Source of the DNA: Nymphaea colorata
Lineage: Eukaryota; Streptophyta; Magnoliopsida; Nymphaeales; Nymphaeaceae
Direction: 5' to 3'
DNA length: 64,000 bases
NCBI RefSeq assembly: GCF_008831285.2
Contig: NC_045148.1
Span: forward strand, 8,437,001 to 8,501,000
Positions 24,230 through 36,049 of this stretch are shown piece by piece. The notes beneath the pieces are model-generated. The model did not search any database, was not told the DNA's origin, and worked only from the letters and a program-made list of their open reading frames with translations. A program made the translations under genes and the position numbers. The stretch's first letter is position 1; each line of letters starts with the position of its first letter.

Positions 24230-24762
24230 TATGTATAAGGGTGAAGACGAGTCAGTCGAGGGCGAGTTCAGTCAGCTCCAACTCAACTCGCTAATGAAAC
24301 CTCAAGTTTGACTCAGCTCGAGAATAGCTGGACGGAAGCAAGCAGCTCGAACTCGACTCAGCCGTAATGTGTTGAGCTCGAGCTCAACTTGATTAAGGCT
24401 TGACAAACTTGTTTGAATAGAATTGATATTCATCTTTACGTGTTGATCTTGAGCTCAACTTGATTAAAGCTTGACAAACTTGTTTGAATAGAATTGATAT
24501 TCATCTTTACGTGTTGATCTTGAGCTCAACTTGATTAAAGCTCGACAAATTCGTAAACTCGTTTGAATATATCGACTTTATTAAGGCTTAAGTTTGACTC
24601 GACAGTTATGTATTGAGTTTGAACTCAACTCGATTATTTGACAAGCTGACTTATGAATTCGAGTTCGACTCGTTAAGCAAATGACTCGGCTCGAACTTGT
24701 CCATGAACCGAGCTTTAACAAGTCGAGCTCAAGTAGCTCTACTCATTGTTCACCCCTGTACA
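24230..24762. repeat. Member of the AGGGGTGAACA-terminus repeat family
   Basis: It starts with a decayed terminus (AAGGGTGAAGACGAG) and ends TTGTTCACCCCTG, with repeated CGAGCTCAACTTGATTAA / GAATTGATATTCATC units of about 75 bp inside. The same family occurs at about 45107-45646, 57390-57850 and 58875-59402. Confidence 0.6.
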
Positions 24763-25257
24763 AGTATTGTGGGTAGAGTATTTGAAACTATATTGATACG
24801 ATAGTCGATATTTGTTGCCTGGACCCTTAGCAGCAACGGATGTTCTGGCGATCAAACACAAGATCTGTCATCCGATAGATTGCTGTTCAGAAAACACGAA
24901 TTGGATTTATAAGACTTTGACACCTAGAACATGGCCTATGATAAAAATCAAAGCAATTCATAAACCAACTTGCATCCCTTTGATCAAACACACCAAGAGC
25001 TGATCAGATAGAGTGTCCTCCCGAAACAAACGGAGGAGAAATAGATGTTGAATCAGCGGATACCCTAAAAAAGGATAATTCCCACATAAAGTTTACCTTT
25101 TCTCTTTGTGGTTCTAGGCATGAAACACAACTGGGTTGGCTAATTTTAGGTGTTTCTACTCGTGGTTGAGATTAATCGTCGTCTGCCTGTAAATAAAACC
25201 TGTCACCTCCTTCTCAACATCACCACCAATAGAACAATCACCATCGGCAGGGACACC

Positions 25258-27913
25258 ATGGAAGGTACACCAAAGTTGCAGCAGCTACCATCCTTTCTCC
25301 TCATCCTTTTCTTCGCCGTCTACGTACTCCCCTTCTCCGCCTCCACCGCGGCCGGCGCTACCACAGCCACCACAATCCGCGTCCAGATCAAACTCATACA
25401 TGGAGATGCCCACAGGAATCTAACCTACCAACAGCACTTAGATGCGGGACTACGCCGAACTCAAGATCGAGCCATGCATTTGTTGAACCAGACCATGAAA
25501 GTGCAACCTGATCATCGGAAGTCATCACCACCCAGCCAGAAAACGAGCACCGTGCAATCGAAAATACAAGGCTATCATGGAGAATACATTATGAGGCTTG
25601 CAGTCGGAACTCCACCAACCTCCTTCTTCGCCGATATTGATACAGGCAGTCCGCTTACATGGGCTAAGTGTCCCCAGCTAGAAGATCCACTTTTTGATCC
25701 TAAAAGCTCATCCTCATATTCCAAAGTTCCATGCTCAAACCCACTCTGCAACATCACTGGTGCGATCTCCATTTGTGATGATGATGATCAATCCTGTGAC
25801 TACGGAGTCATGTATGGGGACGGATCACTTGCCCTGGGAACTCTCAGTTGGGAGACTTTCCACTTGGGCCCCCTGACAGTTAAGAACGTCGCGTTTGGCT
25901 GCAGCTTTTTCGTTGGTGGTTTTGATCACATGCAACCTGCAATAGTTGCGTTCAATAGAGGGCCCTTGTCGCTCATCTCTCAATTGGGCCCATTGATTGG
26001 TCACCAGTTCTCCTACTGCTTGGGTGGGTTTGAGGCCTCTGACCAAAGCAAGCTCACACTTGGACCTAGCAGCGACTCCATCCGATCCAACGCCACAATA
26101 AGTGTACCGTTGCTGGTAAATCCTTCGAATCCAGACCAATATTTTGTGGCCTTGCAAGGCATCAGTGTCGGCGGGAAACGCCTCCCCATCCCTGAATCTG
26201 CATTCCAATTTGGTCCTAATGGAAATGGTGGTGTCGTTGTTGATTCAGGCACAACTATTATGACCCTTGTTCCAAAGGCATACAGGTATAAATGTTTCTG
26301 CTGGTCTTCTTTTTATTGCTTTGATTTGGCTAGAACTAAGTGTCCATGAATCTACGGCAATCTTTTAAAGTAAATTCATAAGACGTTCACAAGGTATTTC
26401 ATTTGCCAAACAATCCCAAAAACTTTGCATGTTAAGAATGCACATTTGCATGGAATGGGGACACAAAAAATCATAGTCATGAATTGAGCTTGAAACAACT
26501 GAAAATTAACCAACATCCAGGTTCTTTTATCCAATCCCTACTAGAAAACTTGAGGGTGATCCTATACCTTATGTTCTCATTTTTTCTCATTATAAAGAGG
26601 TTGTTGGTGTCTTGATTTAACTAATCTAGAATACAAATATTGGTCAAAGATACTTCATTTAATAAATAAATACTTTTATATGTAGCATAAGTCCTCCCAA
26701 GCCCTGAAGCAAACTAGATAGTGAGAGACATTGGGTTGTGGCCTTAGAGATTTTACATGGAAGGCAGTTTCCACTCTATTTAAATATTAAAAGAAGATCT
26801 ACATATGTAGATCAGATTCCAATGATATTAAAGTGCTTGCTTGTAATTGGATGTGAATGTATGACTTAAGCAAAGACACTGAAGGCATCTCTGTAGGTTT
26901 TGCCTTGCTTGCTAAATTTTCAATTCTATCTCATATGTGCAACAGAACCAGATTGAGACCTGTACATAGCTACCATGAGACACTGACATCTGATTTAATT
27001 GGATTACCTAATTCTCATTTACATGCAAGAAGTTAAGTTCAACATTGCACTTTCGCATCTTTAATGATCCTTTTTTTATTGTCATCTGCACACAAGTGTA
27101 GCCGATTTTAGTATTTTACTTCTGCAACCTAATCATTGTTGCGTTGGTTTAGAAAATTATGATGGTATTGCTGGCATATATTGGAGAGGAGATTCTCTCA
27201 CCCTCTGCTTTCATGGGCTTGAGTTTTTAAAAGATGAATAACAAGTACTTTTCTTGGAATATCATATGATTCTAATATCAACCCAAGGAATGTGCACCAT
27301 GACCCATATATAGCATTCTAATTTGTGAAGTGTGAATTCCAAAGTATGAACTACACATATCTTTCTCTACTATTAGGTGATTGTGCTAGTGAATATGGCT
27401 ATGTCCCTTATAGTTAACATATAAACAACAATTGTCTAGACATATCAAATAAAAAGGAAGAAGCACCTGGTGATGTAAGTAATCTTCTGGAACCTTGTTC
27501 ATGTTTAGCTCTTGATCTAGCTTAAGTTATTAGATGATTACATATGCTTATTGTTAATTTTATTTGATCTCAATGACAGTCATGTAAAGGAAGCGTTCGT
27601 CAAGGGACTTGGTCAGCTGACTCAGGTGCCACATCTTAATGACACCTTGCAATTTGATGCCTGCTTTCATGGCGTTCCCAACTCAAATTCCATCCCAACT
27701 TTCACACTTCACTTTGACGGCGGTGACCTGCAAGTGCCCATTGAAAACTACATTCTACGCGATGAGGAAATGCAAAAGTCTTGCTTAGCCATTATTCCAT
27801 CACCAACTCCTGCGAACATTATTGGAGCCACCACTATGCAGAACTTCCATGTCAATTTTGATCTTGGGGCGAACACGATCACCTTCACACGCGTGCAGTG
27901 CAGTAAATTGTGA
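25258..27913 (+). CDS. Aspartic protease, nepenthesin-type (A1 family)
   Basis: Two exons, 25258-26285 and 27580-27913, joined by a 1.29-kb GT-AG intron; 1362 nt, 453 aa plus TGA. The chosen ATG precedes a hydrophobic signal peptide (about residues 12-30), then a basic prosegment (to about residue 105) and the mature enzyme starting near YIMRLAVGTPP. Catalytic aspartates are D128 in DTGSPLTW and D329 in DSGTT; the flap follows YGVMYGDGS. The Cys-rich insertion after the first Asp (residues about 136-180) is typical of nepenthesin-like plant proteases. DTGSPLTW differs from the common DTGSDLIW but keeps D-T-G. Likely secreted or vacuolar; no substrate can be inferred. An ATG at 25150 extends the frame upstream but precedes no better signal peptide. 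Confidence 0.88.
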
Positions 27914-29322
27914 AGCCGCCATCCATGGCCTTTTTTCTTTTCTTCTAGTGCTTTTAAACATAACAGAGATATTTAAGAGATGCAATCGGTTTTGCTTTCT
28001 TCTCCTTGCTGCTCTATGGCATGCCAATGGCGATGAATTGTGCCATATTAAATGTTACAAGTATAACATTTAAAAAAATGTCATCCCCATCACTTCTTAT
28101 TCTATTCTACATTGAATTTTGGAGCCTGATAAAGATAAAGAGTAAATAAACCCCATCTATGCATGTGCTTTCCCCTTTTTTTTATTATTACAAAGGTAGG
28201 TGGAATTATAGTTTCAAAATTTTGATAGGGACGAAAATATAATTGTTCGAAGTTTTATATAGGTTAAAATGATACTTCTTAAATTAAATTTTAAATTAAA
28301 AAACAAAGTTTTTTTGAGGGGTGGCCATGCTCCCTGCCAAGACTCCACCCCTGTTGGCAACTATAGTTATATACGAAGAAGACTCTGTTTGAACCCATCT
28401 TACACAAAGATTCTATTCAAAACCAATTGAACTCCAGGTATCATTTGATTCCCTAGAATTAAAATTTTGGAATGCCAATTTCAGAGTTTTGATTACGCAA
28501 TTGGAGAAATGAGAAAGAAGTTGTCAATTTCTATTGATTTTTTTGAGTTAGTTCATTTCTATGTTTAGGGCCTCCTGCTTTTTACTCTGATCTCTACTAT
28601 AGATATTATGTTTTTTTTTTTTAATGATGATAAATCATGCATGACATGACTTTATTTTCTAAAAGAAAAAAATGAAGTTTCAAAATCTTTTGAAGAATTT
28701 TAAGAGTTTATTTACACCTAATATGGTTTTAAAATTAAAGAAAAAAAAAACTCTGGCCTGAAAATGGCGAGAATATGTTAATCAAATTCTCCAAGATTTC
28801 ATGAAAAGTAAAGGGATTAAGCTGCAAGTAATTTGCATCAGGACTCCACAACAGGTGCGTCACTTCTCCCTTTCTCTCCTTCTCAAGGCCAAGAGATTAT
28901 ACCAGAAGATCCATGGGATCCAGTTCTGTCGGAAACCCAATCCTGATTCGGTTTCGCACTGAAAAACTCTTTTGTGGTGGAGAAGCAGAATGCAGATGGG
29001 TGGATCTAGGAGTCCTGTGCTGCGACGAGAGCCGAAGGATGAATAGTAGAGATGAAGGACAGAACACAATAAACCACCTCTGCCATCGTGTCCCTGTCGC
29101 AGCAGCAGGGTCGTGGCCTTAAATTCTCCCACTTTGGTTTATTTTTTCCCGCTCTCTTGATCTGTATAGCTGATTATGAACGTAGAGTGAACGATCTCGC
29201 TGTTATGGTGCCCTCGATTCCTTAACATGCATTTGAAGTGAAAATTCTTCGTGGTATTTTTGCTGCAATCTGTAATTGTTGGTGTTATCGTGTGCTTATT
29301 ACTTGATCAACAAACAATCTCT

Positions 29323-29630
29323 TTGGTGACGCGGATCATAACTACTATAAGTATGTCATCAATCACTGAGAGTAATGGAGACATCTAGAATCTGTTGATT
29401 CTCAGAAGTTCGATCAAATATATATAAGAACATTTCATTGTCTACACTCAAAGAAAATGTTTGAAAATCATCTGTTCTACATTAACAGCATTAAAACCAT
29501 TCGTATCAATTGAAAAAATTCATGAACGATCTTCGTGGCATCATTAGAATTTTGATCAAAGTTCTAAGTATCTCCATTACTCTTGAGTGATTGATGACAT
29601 ACTCGTAGTAGTTATGGTCCGTGTCACCAA
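29323..29630. mobile_element. 308-bp MITE with ~70-bp terminal inverted repeats
   Basis: The left end (TTGGTGACGCGGATCATAAC...) and the reverse complement of the right end (TTGGTGACACGGACCATAAC...) match over about 70 bp with few mismatches, including TATGTCATCAATCACT and AGTAATGGAGA. The middle is AT-rich and non-coding. A convincing TSD was not found. A transcript would fold into a long hairpin. Confidence 0.8.
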
Positions 29631-30112
29631 CACATTATTAGTTGCCCACATAAAAAAAAAACTTGCCTTCCGTGGATCAATTATTTGATCAAATAACAAG
29701 ATTAATCTCACCGCCCGAGCGAGAGTCGAGCCACGATTTGTTTGTTTTAGTTTCAGTTCAATAAATGCAGAATCACAGAAATGCTAGTGCCTGACGTTTG
29801 ATTTCTTCGAAATTGTGCAAGCAGCAAAATGCTGGTCATTTTAGATTCATTATTCTTTACGGAGAAAGTGGTGGTGGGTAGAAAGCTGATACTGCCGAAC
29901 ACAAGGAAAAATAGTGACAGTTATAGCATCCCAATTGATAGGTTCACTCCCAAAATGTTTCTCAAAATAATGTTACTTGATAATGCGTTTCATAGTGGAA
30001 CCTTTCAAAGATGATAATGTGAGAAAATCATAGTTGGCAAACTCGTGACTCGTCGACTACTTGGTGAGTTAACTCATTGACTTGGTCAAGTTTTAAAATA
30101 AACTGAATCAGA

Positions 30113-30280
30113 TGAGTCAGTGTCGAGCCAGGCTGAGTTGGTCTAACCTTGACTCGTAACCAGGTTTTCTAACGATTCAAGTTGAATCAAGTGAGTCAGT
30201 GTCAAGCCAAGCTGAGTCAGGGCTGAGTTTGTCCAACCTTGACTCGTAACCAGGTTTTCTAGCGAACCGAGTTGACTCGA
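30113..30280 (+). repeat. GAGTCAG tandem duplication
   Basis: Two ~85-bp copies share GAGTCAGTGTC, CAACCTTGACTCGTAACC (first copy CTAACC...) and AGGTTTTCTA. They lie in a longer tract of GACTCG/GAGTTGA motifs (30040-30320). Confidence 0.7.
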
Positions 30281-30401
30281 GCGATTCTCAAGCCAACTCG
30301 GCGAGTCAGCCAATATGGAGAAAATCGTCTTCATGGAGAGTGTAGTCTTTTAATAGTTATTTTTGAAGCATATATAATTATGATTAGAGTTCCATTAATA
30401 T

Positions 30402-31049
30402 TACTACAAAAAAAGGGTTTTTATTGACAGGAAAAATGTCAGTAAAACAAGCATAAACATCAGGAAATTTTTTACTCTCGTTTTATAAAATCGGCCAGTA
30501 TAGAGAGTGCCACTTATTAACGTAGGAAAAACCGCCAAAAAATGATTTTTATTGATGCAAGTGGTCGTCAGTTCCCATTGCTAGTTTTACCAAAGAAGCT
30601 GACCATGAGTATCGTCTCTAATTTTTACTGATGGCCTACCTCTTCAGTGTATTTTTTGAAATACCCAAACATAAATGCATGAAAAAACTGCTATATTTTA
30701 TTGATAGATGTATGCTTGTTGATAAGACCAGCTTTTTACTTACATATTAAGCACGTCACTTGGAATCACAAATCAGTAAAACTAGCTTTTTTTTTATGCG
30801 AAATGGACGTCGGTACTTTTTATCAACCTTCAGAGTTGGACGTCGGTGAAAGTTTCATTTTTACCAATGTTTGTAAAATGGACACCACAAGTTGGTGAAG
30901 GCTGCTTTTCACCTACGTCGTCCTCTAGACATCGGTAAAAATTAATCTTCACCTTCACGGACACTTACGTTTAAACATCGATAAAAGTTGCTTTTCACAT
31001 ATGCAAGTTTTCACACTCGTTAGTGAATCCATCTTTTTCTTTTCTAGTG
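30402..31049. mobile_element. CACTA-like non-autonomous element
   Basis: Left terminus TACTACAAAAAAAGGG; the reverse complement of the right terminus is CACTAGAAAAGAAAAAG. The 3-bp TAT at 30399-30401 is repeated at 31050-31052, as expected for CACTA elements. Internal subterminal motifs (GTCGGTAAAA, TTTTTATTGA) recur. A related copy lies at about 41768-42270. Confidence 0.6.
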
Positions 31050-31392
31050 TATCTTCAAAACAAAGCTTACCTTTTTTTCATCTCCACTAACAACAAGCAC
31101 GTAAATGTTTTGTGGCAAACATCTTCATGGCTTCTAATTGGTGTTAAAAAACAACACTGTAATAATTTTTCTATTAGATATTCACTTGCATTAGTAGCGT
31201 GCTCCGTTTGTGTGTGTTGCTTGTGTTTGTGCGTGTGCATCTTATGCAAGAGATACAAAAAGTCATAAGGTGGATTTCTCTCTCCTCGGGTTTTTCTAGC
31301 GTTAGGTCTTATGCTAAAGAAACAGGAAATGGCTGATTGATGGTGAGTGATCAAACAAAGTGGAGTTTCTGAGTTAGTCTGGTTGTTTCAGT

Positions 31393-32830
31393 ACATATAC
31401 AGTTACCAGTTGAAAAAAGATAGGTAAAACTTTTTGATCCACGTGATCAGATGCAATAACACGATGAAGGACAAGGTAAAGAAAGATGTCAAGAATAAAA
31501 GTACACTGAACAGGAGGAAAGAAATTATATATATGCATATTAATTGCAGCTTATGTAAGTACCAGTGAGGGCATTTCGGTGCTCAACGGATGCTTACTGC
31601 AGTCCTTGGAAAAACAAGAAAACAATGACATATTAACTTAATCGACAAAACTCCTGCGAAAGAACATCTATAATCTACTTGGCAAGTTTCACTGTGGTCG
31701 AAGCTTCGTTTATCTGGGGACTCTAGAGAAGAGGGGGCCGTCCGGAGAAGAGGGGCCGTGGGAAATGGAGAAAAAAATGGTGCGATCTCCGGGGGCTGAG
31801 CCGCCAGAGGTAGCTGGAAGCATGGTTGCCTGATGGAGAGAGTGCCCACTAGAAAAAGCGACTTGTACAGCATTGTTTAACGCATGATCTACAGTAATGA
31901 GTTGAGAGTATGAGGGACAGGAAGAGATAGAACGGATATGGCGGCAAGCCAATCCTTGGGTTTGAATCCTCCTTCTTGGTGTTCAACCCTCTTTTTGGTG
32001 TTGCCCTGTTCACAACTTTCTCTCTCTAAACATTCCCCTACACAGCCACAGCACCAAGCACAAGGCACCAACTTGGTGTTTTCTGTCCTCCTCCCTATAT
32101 TAAGGATAAGCTTCACATTAAAGGCCATGTTAAGGTTGGACACGTTGAAGGCATTCATGGACAAGTTGAAGGCATTGAGGGGGCGTTTGATAGTAGGGAT
32201 GTCAACGGATCGGATTCGGATTGGATACATCTTCAACCATATCCGTTTTTTCGGATATTCATATATTCGGATTTGAATTCGGACAAAGCAAAGTCATATT
32301 CAAATCCGAATCCGAAATCTGATTTTACAATCCGAATCCGATCCGAATCCGATTTTTATATTTATATCCGAATCCGAATTTTGAACCGAATTTTGCCATT
32401 TTTCAAGCATTAGATAGAGGATATTTGTCTAAAACTGAATCCGATCCAAATTCGTATCCGAATCCAATCCGATATTCATGTATATCCGAATCCGAATCCG
32501 ATCGGATGTCATTTATTAAATCTGAATCCGATCCGATTTCTTAATCGGATATTAAATTTTTATCCATATCCGTTTTTTTGGATCGGATCGGTCGGATATC
32601 CGATTCAAATCGAATATATGCCCTATTTGATAGTCTCTAATTTAAGATCCTTAGTGTTTGAGAACCATGGATTTGGATTTAAGATCAGACCCTTCCTCTT
32701 TCTAATCTTAAATCCATCCTTTTATAAATGTAAAAAATAAAATGAAGATCTTAAAGTGTGCTGACCTAAAATCTTTAGTTAATGAACCATGGGTTTTATG
32801 GTCGATCTTTTGGCACATTAGTGAAAACAT
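31393..32830. repeat. Left copy of a repeat flanking the GH3 exons
   Basis: It matches 33613-34581 closely (for example ACATATACAGTTACCAG, GAGGGCATTTCGGTGCT, ATGGCGGCAAGCCAATCCTT). This copy is longer because a 431-bp element sits at 32195-32625. It ends at GTGAAAACAT, exactly where GH3 coding sequence begins. Confidence 0.8.
32195..32625. mobile_element. 431-bp TIR element with 9-bp TSD
   Basis: Perfect TTTGATAGT direct repeats at 32186-32194 and 32626-32634 bound it. The other repeat copy has one TTTGATGGT at 34358-34366, i.e. the empty site. Termini are short and weakly inverted (AGGGATGT / TAGGGCAT). The body is dense in ATCCGAATCC and GGATCGGATCGG repeats. A 9-bp TSD suggests a Mutator-type transposase acting in trans. 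Confidence 0.75.
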
Positions 32831-33594
32831 ACTAATGGTTACCACTTATGCAGGTGAGAACTGTTCTGGTTTAGTTTTGAATTTGTTGTTGCTTCCTTCA
32901 ACTGTCTTGACAATGCCACCGTTGAAGTGGTCTTGACTCTTTTAACTTTATTGGACAAAACTTCGATATTTCTTTGTGCATTCCTCTTGAAATTTGAATG
33001 TTTAAATCTTCTTTTTCTCCTAGTGGTATTTCTTGTTTCTTTTTCACTTGTTTGATATTATTTCTTGAAGGATAAGATCGTTTAGGAAATTGTGCTTTTA
33101 GCTTTTGTACATAAAGAAGCAACGGTTGCCATTTCTGGAAGTAGTAAATGAGTTTGATTGGTGCTTTTGACACGGTTTTTTTTTTGCATTTCTAGTGGTT
33201 GCTTATTACAATGGTAGTTGATTGAGATGTTGATTTGATCATGTCGTTACAGGTCTCTATCGCTACAGAGTTGGTGATCTCTTGAGGGTCTCCGGCTTCA
33301 AGAACAAGGCTCCCCAATTCCAGTTCGTCTGCCGGAAAAATGTGGTTCTCAGCATCGATTCCGACAAGACCGATGAGGTCGAGCTCCAAAACGCGGTCAA
33401 GAATGCCGTGCACCACCTCGAGCCATTTGATGCCACCCTCGCCGAGTACACCAGCCATGCAGACACCAGCGCCATACCGGGTCACTATGTGCTGTTCTGG
33501 GAGCTCAAACACGGTGCAACTCCAATCCCCCCATGTATCTTTGAAGATTGCTGCCTCACCATAGAAGAGTCACTCAACAGTGTCTACCGGCAAG
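32831..33594 (+). pseudogene. GH3 acyl-acid amido synthetase, two-exon remnant
   Basis: The end of one exon (about 32831-32853, LMVTTYA) with a GTGAGA donor joins across an intron to a second exon (33253-33594) starting [16 protein letters not shown] and running to SVYRQG before a GTAACT donor. [15 protein letters not shown] is the GH3 signature around the nucleotide-binding region; [18 protein letters not shown]-like text and GHYVLFWEL follow. GH3 enzymes adenylate and conjugate auxin or jasmonate with amino acids. Upstream coding sequence stops where the left flanking repeat begins and no following exon was found. The surviving exon has no stop, so it is a fragment rather than heavily mutated. 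Confidence 0.8.
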
Positions 33595-33612
33595 GTAACT
33601 GTATTTTTTACA

Positions 33613-34581
33613 TATACAGTTACCAGTTGAAAAAAGATAGGTAAAACTTTATGATCCACTTGATCAGATGCTATAACACGACGAAGAACAAGGTAAAGAA
33701 AGATGTCAAGAATAAAAGTACACTGAACAGGAGGAAAGAAATTATATATATATGCATGTTAATTGCAGCTTATGTAAATACCAGTGAGGGCATTTCGGTG
33801 CTGAACGGATGCTTACTGCAGTCCTTGGAAAAACAAAAAAACAATGACCTATTAACTTAATCAACAAAACTCCTCCGAAAGAATGTCTATAATCTACTTG
33901 GCAAGTTTCACAGTGGTCGAAGCTTCGTTTATCTGGGGACTCTGGAGAAGAGGGGCCGTCCGGAGAAGAAGGGCCATGGGAAATGGAGAAAAAAATGGTG
34001 CGATCTCTGCTCGGGGGCTGAGCCGCCAGAGGTAGCTGGAAGCATGGTTGCCTGATGGAGAGAGTGCCCACTAGAAAAAGCCAATTGTACAGCATTGTTT
34101 AACGCATGATCTACAGTAATGAGTTGAGAGTATGGGGACATGAAGAGATAGAACGGATATGGCGGCAAGCCAATCCTTGGGTTTGAATCCTCGTTCTTGG
34201 TGTTCAACCCTCTTTTTGGTGTCCCCTTGTTCACAACTTTCTCTCTCTAAACGTTCCCCTACACCAACTTGGTGTTTAATGTCGTCCTCCCTATATATTA
34301 AGGATAAGCTTCAAATTAAGGTGATGATAAAGGTTGGACGCGTTGAAGGCGGGGGCGTTTGATGGTATGGAATTTAAGATCCTCAAAGAGCGTTTCAGAA
34401 CCATGGATTTAAGATCAGACTTTTTCTCTTCTCAATATTAAATCCGTCCTTTTCTAAATGTAAAAAATAAAATGAGGATCTTAAAGTGTTGTACTTAGTC
34501 TGACCTAAAATCTTTAGTTTAATGAACGATGGGTTTTATCGTGAATCTTTTGCCACATCAGTGAAAACATGTCAAGTCAAT
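33613..34581. repeat. Right copy of the repeat flanking the GH3 exons
   Basis: It begins about 20 bp after the donor of the GH3 exon and matches the left copy to GTGAAAACAT. It lacks the 431-bp element and has a deletion of about 40 bp relative to 32040-32080. Both copies carry an ORF-like MAASQSLGLNP stretch; it is not a known protein. Confidence 0.8.
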
Positions 34582-34833
34582 CCACAAATCTAAGGGTATC
34601 AAACCTTTCCTGTAGAAAAAGAATCCACCCCAAGATGAAAAGCGTGCAATGGACACTAGTTTTTTTTGTTGCAGAAACTAAACTATAATTTTAAAATTTT
34701 AACATGAGCTGAAATAGAAATTTTCAAATCTTTAATTACATTAAACAAGATTTTTTAAAAAAATTGCATATAGTTTTTTGAATTTTTTAAAATTTGACAA
34801 AAAACAATGCCCTTGCCTCCATTAAGCTATATA

Positions 34834-35035
34834 GCTGTTATTGCCAATGTTAATAAGCTGAATTTTTGGAAAGGAGATAACTACTATAAACCTTACAATC
34901 TAAAAGATAAGGAAATTAAGGATTCTAGAAGTGTTATTGCCAATATTAATAAGCTGAATTTTTGAAAATGGATAATTGCTATAAACCTTACAATCCAAAA
35001 GATAAGGAAATTAAGGATTCTACGGGTGTCATTGT
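34834..35035 (+). repeat. ~94-bp tandem duplication
   Basis: Two and a half copies of a unit containing AAGCTGAATTTTTG, ATAAACCTTACAAT and AAAAGATAAGGAAATTAAGG in AT-rich DNA. Confidence 0.8.
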
Positions 35036-35227
35036 CAATATTAACAATGAATTAAAAAGATTAAAAACTAAAGGAACAAATTGTTGGACATACATAATAT
35101 ATAATAGAACCTCTGACAAAATAACATAGAAATTGAGAGAGAAAATTTAAACTCTCTCTCTCTTTCTCATCAAACCACTTAATTTTTTTCTTGTCTCTAT
35201 TATCTTTTTTTTGTGGTGTCAGAGTCT

Positions 35228-35433
35228 ACGCTATGTTTGGATGAAGGGAAAAAGAAAGAAAAGAATGGATGCAAGGGGAAAAGAACGGAAGGAAATGGGG
35301 AGGGAAAGGAGAATATAGGAAAAAAAATGATCATCTGTTCCTTTTGCTTTCAATCTCTTCTTTTGAGAGGAATGAAAATTACATTAAAATCTCATACTTT
35401 TTATTTTCTTTCTTTTCCTTGCATCCAAACGCA
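35228..35433. mobile_element. Small MITE-like element
   Basis: The left end CTATGTTTGGATGAAGGG and the reverse complement of the right end TTGCGTTTGGATGCAAGG are inverted, with purine-rich arms (GGAAAAAGAAAGAAAAG). The TSD is unclear. Frames in it (35213-35467) are an effect of the purine-rich composition. Confidence 0.45.
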
Positions 35434-35544
35434 ATTATTAGTTTTCACTTCCTTTCTTTTCATATAGGAAAGATCGTTTTTTCCATTCCTTTAACTGCAT
35501 TCAACCGTTCGACCACTAAACTTGAAGGTTCTTAATTAAAGTGG

Positions 35545-35748
35545 CCGAGTGGTGTGGCGCCGAGGCTGGCAGGGTTTGCAGGAGATATCCTGGCTTGACG
35601 ATACTGCGGACGGGATACTTCTCGATGTTCTTGTAGTAGTCGGCGATGAAGTCTACCATGATAGAGCTTGTTTCCTGAACTCTTCTGCCTGTAAGGGCTG
35701 GAACCCTTCAGCCATGAAGTCAAGGCTACATGAGTTTAGGCTTCCCAT
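35545..35748 (-). pseudogene. Inverted 5' fragment of an aromatic amino acid decarboxylase
   Basis: Minus-strand ATG at 35748, then MGSLNSC and [17 protein letters not shown] as in the intact copies. A 2-bp deletion in the CAAGCTCATATC block shifts the frame before [16 protein letters not shown]. Homology ends in the PxHSEPL region at about 35545. It lies head-to-head with the pseudogene at 36949. Confidence 0.88.
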
Positions 35749-36010
35749 CTCTTTAGAACAAATCCTGTAACAGAAGAATCAATCGTCTAGCAAGATCTCT
35801 CCCTCTCTCTCTCTTTCCTCTCTAATGAAAGATCAAGTGATAATTGGACGGAGGTTGGTGGTAGTGCAGGAGGAAGATGGAGGGTTTACATAGAGCTGCA
35901 GCTACCGGTCGTTTACCCGTGGTTCCTGGTCGTCAGTCCACACTTGCGCGCGGAATTGACGATGGAGAGAATGGAAATTAAATGGAGAATTTATAATCCT
36001 GTTTGATTCA
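35749..36010 (-). promoter_or_regulatory. Promoter and 5' UTR of the inverted decarboxylase fragment
   Basis: Shares the 5'-UTR text of the other copies (AATTATCACTTGATC, GAGAGATCTTGC) and the CCTCCGTCC block, in inverted orientation. The TATA box is altered to TATGTAAA (plus strand TTTACATA, 35885-35892), where the other three copies have TATATAAA. Confidence 0.7.
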
Positions 36011-36049
36011 CACCTAAAAACAATCCTCACACCGCCCCTGCATGAATGC

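Larger units (their letters stand above)
19215..25257. other. Spacer upstream of ENT and of the aspartic protease
   Basis: AT-rich DNA with the candidate ENT upstream exon, a (TA)n microsatellite (22480-22506), a SINE 3'-end-like stretch near 23820-23880, another (TA)n near 24105-24125, and a GAGCTCGA-rich repeat (24230-24760). Frames at 20161-20376, 21170-21358, 23095-23316 and 23644-23943 are not recognisable genes. Confidence 0.5.
27914..30401. other. Spacer downstream of the protease gene
   Basis: AT-rich with A/T homopolymers. It contains a long-TIR MITE (29323-29630) and a GAGTCAG-rich tandem duplication (about 30113-30280). Overlapping frames on both strands at 28860-29132 are unremarkable. 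No gene supported. Confidence 0.5.

Noticed and set aside
31938-32276. 112-aa frame with MAASQSLGLNP start
   Set aside because: Lies in a duplicated repeat, has no known domain, and its tail runs into an inserted transposon.
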